A stretch of DNA of 23,832 nt from CAZQAA01 sp964591255 (GTDB taxonomy: Bacteria; Desulfobacterota; DSM-4660; Desulfatiglandales; Desulfatiglandaceae): NCBI GenBank assembly GCA_964591255.1, contig CAZQAA010000002.1, positions 1-23,832 on the forward strand. The letters run 5' to 3'. Positions 22,002-23,832 of this stretch are shown one piece after another. The translations under genes were made by a program, and so were the position numbers. The notes beneath the pieces were generated by a model. That model was not told the DNA's origin, made no database searches, and was given only the letters and a program-made list of their open reading frames with translations. How positions within the stretch are numbered: position 1 is the first letter of the stretch; each line of letters begins with the position of its first letter.

Positions 22002-23366
22002 ATGAATTCTAAAAATGACATCGAGTTAAGAGAAACGGTTCAACAAATATATGATTACATCGGAGAATCCTTGTATTTGAACCGGCCGGATATGGAGGTC
22101 AAAAACAGAGAGTTTAATTCTGCCCTCCTTATGAGTCTGTTGACCGGCCTTTGCCAGGGCAAAGAACTTGTTATAGGGGAGCCGGGTCTCGGCAAGACTA
22201 CATCCGCCGAGTATGCGTGTGCACTCCTTTATCGCTTTCCGCTTGGTACTATCTGGGGAAGCGAGGTGTCTGGTCACCCTGAGCAGACCGAAGAAAAGAT
22301 CATAGGCCGGCCTGACCTGGGACGGCTTAATCAAGGGGAAGAGGTCGTAATATGGTCGCACTTTGCGCTCTTACCCATCAAGATAGTTGATGAAATCAAC
22401 CGCCTTCCAGAGACAAAGCAGAGTATGATTCTGGACGGGGTGGACAGGGGAAACTGGGAGTATCTGAATGATGCCATTATTAACAGGGAATACTGCCTGT
22501 TTGCCACAGCAAACTATGAGGATCGGGGTACCAATACGATTATTGCACCCCTGATTGACCGTTTTGACGTAATGGTTGAATCAAAGCATCCCGGTGCCAA
22601 CATGGCCTCTCTTATAGGTGCCCTGGGTGATGGCAGCCAAACGCTCCGGCACGAGGAACTGGAAGAAAAATTCCAGATAACCCTTACGAAAAACATTTCC
22701 TACCATGACAAGATGAAACAGGTAGAGGAACTGTGTGATCAGTTCGGAGAGGCCCTGGCGAATGGTCCGGGAATCCGGACCTTGCCACGTACGGCCCGGC
22801 GATCTGCCCTGGCCGGGATGGAAAAGATACCTTTTAGCCTGGATTCAAGCGCCTTTATTCGGTTTGTCATATCCGAACTCTCCTTTTGTTACAGATTTGG
22901 CCAGAAGAGGTCTCATGAAGTTTGTGACGATGGTTGCCATTTTACAGGATATATGTGCAACAAGGTCCGAAATTGCATATCCAACCGCCTGCCCACCAGT
23001 GTTCGGAAGTTTTCTCAGGCCCTGGCCTGGTTACTTGGGGATGAGGAGGTGAACCTGGAACATCTGACAGCGGTCCTGCCCTTCACCCTGGCCCACAGGA
23101 TTCAATGGAAAGAGGAGGTTGTTGCCCAGGGAGAAAGAGCGATCCGCAGTGATCCTGTTGAGATACATATGGCCAAGGAGGCCGTAAAGGAGATGTACAG
23201 GCGCTACACGGAACAGGGCCATCATGTCAAAGAGGCCCTGGCCGTAGCGGGCCGAATCCACGAAGGGGAAAAAGCAGAACCCCTTGAGGGAGATCACCCC
23301 ATCTATTGGGAAATACGTAAAGACCTGGGCGAGGAGATCGCAGGAAATGAAAAATCCGTTTCTTGA
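22002..23366 (+). CDS. MoxR-type AAA+ ATPase with four-cysteine insert
   Basis: 454-aa cytoplasmic AAA+ ATPase; MoxR proteins act as chaperones that assemble or activate partner enzymes, usually with VWA proteins. Seen: Walker A GEPGLGKTT (59-67), Walker B KIVDEINR (127-134), sensor 1 ATAN (168-171), arginine-finger-like LIDRFD (184-189) and sensor-2 region LPRTARR (261-267). The unusual part is residues 305-325, with Cys308, Cys312, His313, Cys319 and Cys325, which looks like a zinc or iron-sulfur site between the lid domain and a helical C-terminus. ATG 22002 has CGGAG 5 nt upstream and lies downstream of the promoter. The next gene overlaps its end by 20 nt. Confidence 0.85.
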   Translation: MNSKNDIELRETVQQIYDYIGESLYLNRPDMEVKNREFNSALLMSLLTGLCQGKELVIGEPGLGKTTSAEYACALLYRFPLGTIWGSEVSGHPEQTEEKIIGRPDLGRLNQGEEVVIWSHFALLPIKIVDEINRLPETKQSMILDGVDRGNWEYLNDAIINREYCLFATANYEDRGTNTIIAPLIDRFDVMVESKHPGANMASLIGALGDGSQTLRHEELEEKFQITLTKNISYHDKMKQVEELCDQFGEALANGPGIRTLPRTARRSALAGMEKIPFSLDSSAFIRFVISELSFCYRFGQKRSHEVCDDGCHFTGYMCNKVRNCISNRLPTSVRKFSQALAWLLGDEEVNLEHLTAVLPFTLAHRIQWKEEVVAQGERAIRSDPVEIHMAKEAVKEMYRRYTEQGHHVKEALAVAGRIHEGEKAEPLEGDHPIYWEIRKDLGEEIAGNEKSVS

Positions 23367-23832
23367 CTTCCGTTCTGTTCCCTTTCAGAAGAAAAAAGAT
23401 CGTTCAGATACTATAAGGCGGTCCAGACAGGAGGTTACTGATCGGATATTCAAGAGCTATACTTTCCTTGTGGGAGAGGAGATCAAGGACCTGGGCTGGC
23501 TTATTGAACCTGCCCGTGTATCCCGGGCTTATGCTACTGCCCTGAAGAGTATTGAAGGACTTGAATATGATCAGAAAGATATAGAAGATTTCTGTTCCGA
23601 GCTGGATATCTCCGACCGAGTGCGATACATGATTTCAGGGCCTGCCGGAATTTTTATTTCCGCCCTGGTAAACAATGCTAAAGAAGACCGCATTATTTTA
23701 GGAAAGGTCTCCCTGAGAGAATTTCATTTCATGGGTTACAGGCTTCCCGAGGGAAATGTCCTCACAATTCAGGGGGATGTGGGGGATTTCGCCGGTGCTG
23801 GCCTTGCAGGCGGCCGCCTGATTATCGAGGGA
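23347..23832 (+). CDS. Protein with start of a GXGXG-type repeat domain, partial
   Basis: Runs off the right edge after 162 codons. From ATG 23347, residues 1-40 are basic and polar, about 40-115 form a helical region (WLIEPARVSRAYATALKSIE, then ISGPAGIFISALVNN), and the last 25 visible residues (GNVLTIQGDVGDFAGAGLAG, then GRLIIEG) match the beta-helix repeat of GXGXG domains, as in the glutamate synthase large subunit C-terminus and formylmethanofuran dehydrogenase subunit C. GAGGAG lies 10 nt upstream. The 20-nt overlap with the ATPase suggests translational coupling and a shared role. Its full function cannot be told from this part. Confidence 0.75.
   Translation, partial: MKNPFLDFRSVPFQKKKDRSDTIRRSRQEVTDRIFKSYTFLVGEEIKDLGWLIEPARVSRAYATALKSIEGLEYDQKDIEDFCSELDISDRVRYMISGPAGIFISALVNNAKEDRIILGKVSLREFHFMGYRLPEGNVLTIQGDVGDFAGAGLAGGRLIIEG

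Overview
The window looks like chromosomal DNA of an anaerobic Desulfobacterota (deltaproteobacterial) organism. The reasons are the ileS-lspA-lgt order, a Thi4 thiazole synthase with histidine where the yeast enzyme has its sacrificial cysteine (the sulfide-using type), a long acyl-CoA dehydrogenase, and many secreted or lipid-anchored proteins. This placement is inferred from gene content; no rRNA is present. Genes are tightly packed. I see no tRNA, CRISPR array, insertion sequence or phage gene.

Region 1 (1-4169, minus strand): the 5' end of lgt, then lspA, ileS and a small membrane protein. lspA overlaps the end of ileS. An AT-rich intergenic region with an 18-bp perfect palindrome separates this block from the divergent thi4 operon.

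Region 2 (4170-10852, plus strand): thi4, thiE and mgtE form a compact operon for thiamine thiazole synthesis, thiamine phosphate synthesis and Mg2+ transport. A good sigma-70 promoter then precedes an acyl-CoA dehydrogenase, which is followed by a Ski2-like DExH helicase.

Region 3 (10865-16505, minus strand): seven tightly spaced envelope genes. In transcription order they are a Cys-containing secreted protein, a lipoprotein, a single-pass membrane protein, a MotA/TolQ/ExbB-like multi-pass protein, a second single-pass protein, a lytic transglycosylase with a SPOR-like tail, and a 473-aa lipoprotein. Together they resemble a membrane-energised, peptidoglycan-directed machine that I cannot match to a named system. 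This is one of the two best candidates for something undescribed.

Region 4 (16647-21623): a nitroreductase divergent from dinB, an orphan histidine kinase, and a convergent minus-strand set: a WxPGHW-repeat secreted protein, a small secreted beta-type protein and an OmpA-family protein. A weak terminator lies immediately before the Shine-Dalgarno sequence of the middle gene and may act as an attenuator.

Region 5 (21624-23832, plus strand): a 378-bp gene-free regulatory region with a palindrome and an extended -10 promoter, then a MoxR-type AAA+ ATPase with a four-cysteine insert. Overlapping it is the start of a protein ending, at the window edge, in a GXGXG-type repeat domain. This pair is the second candidate for an uncharacterised system.
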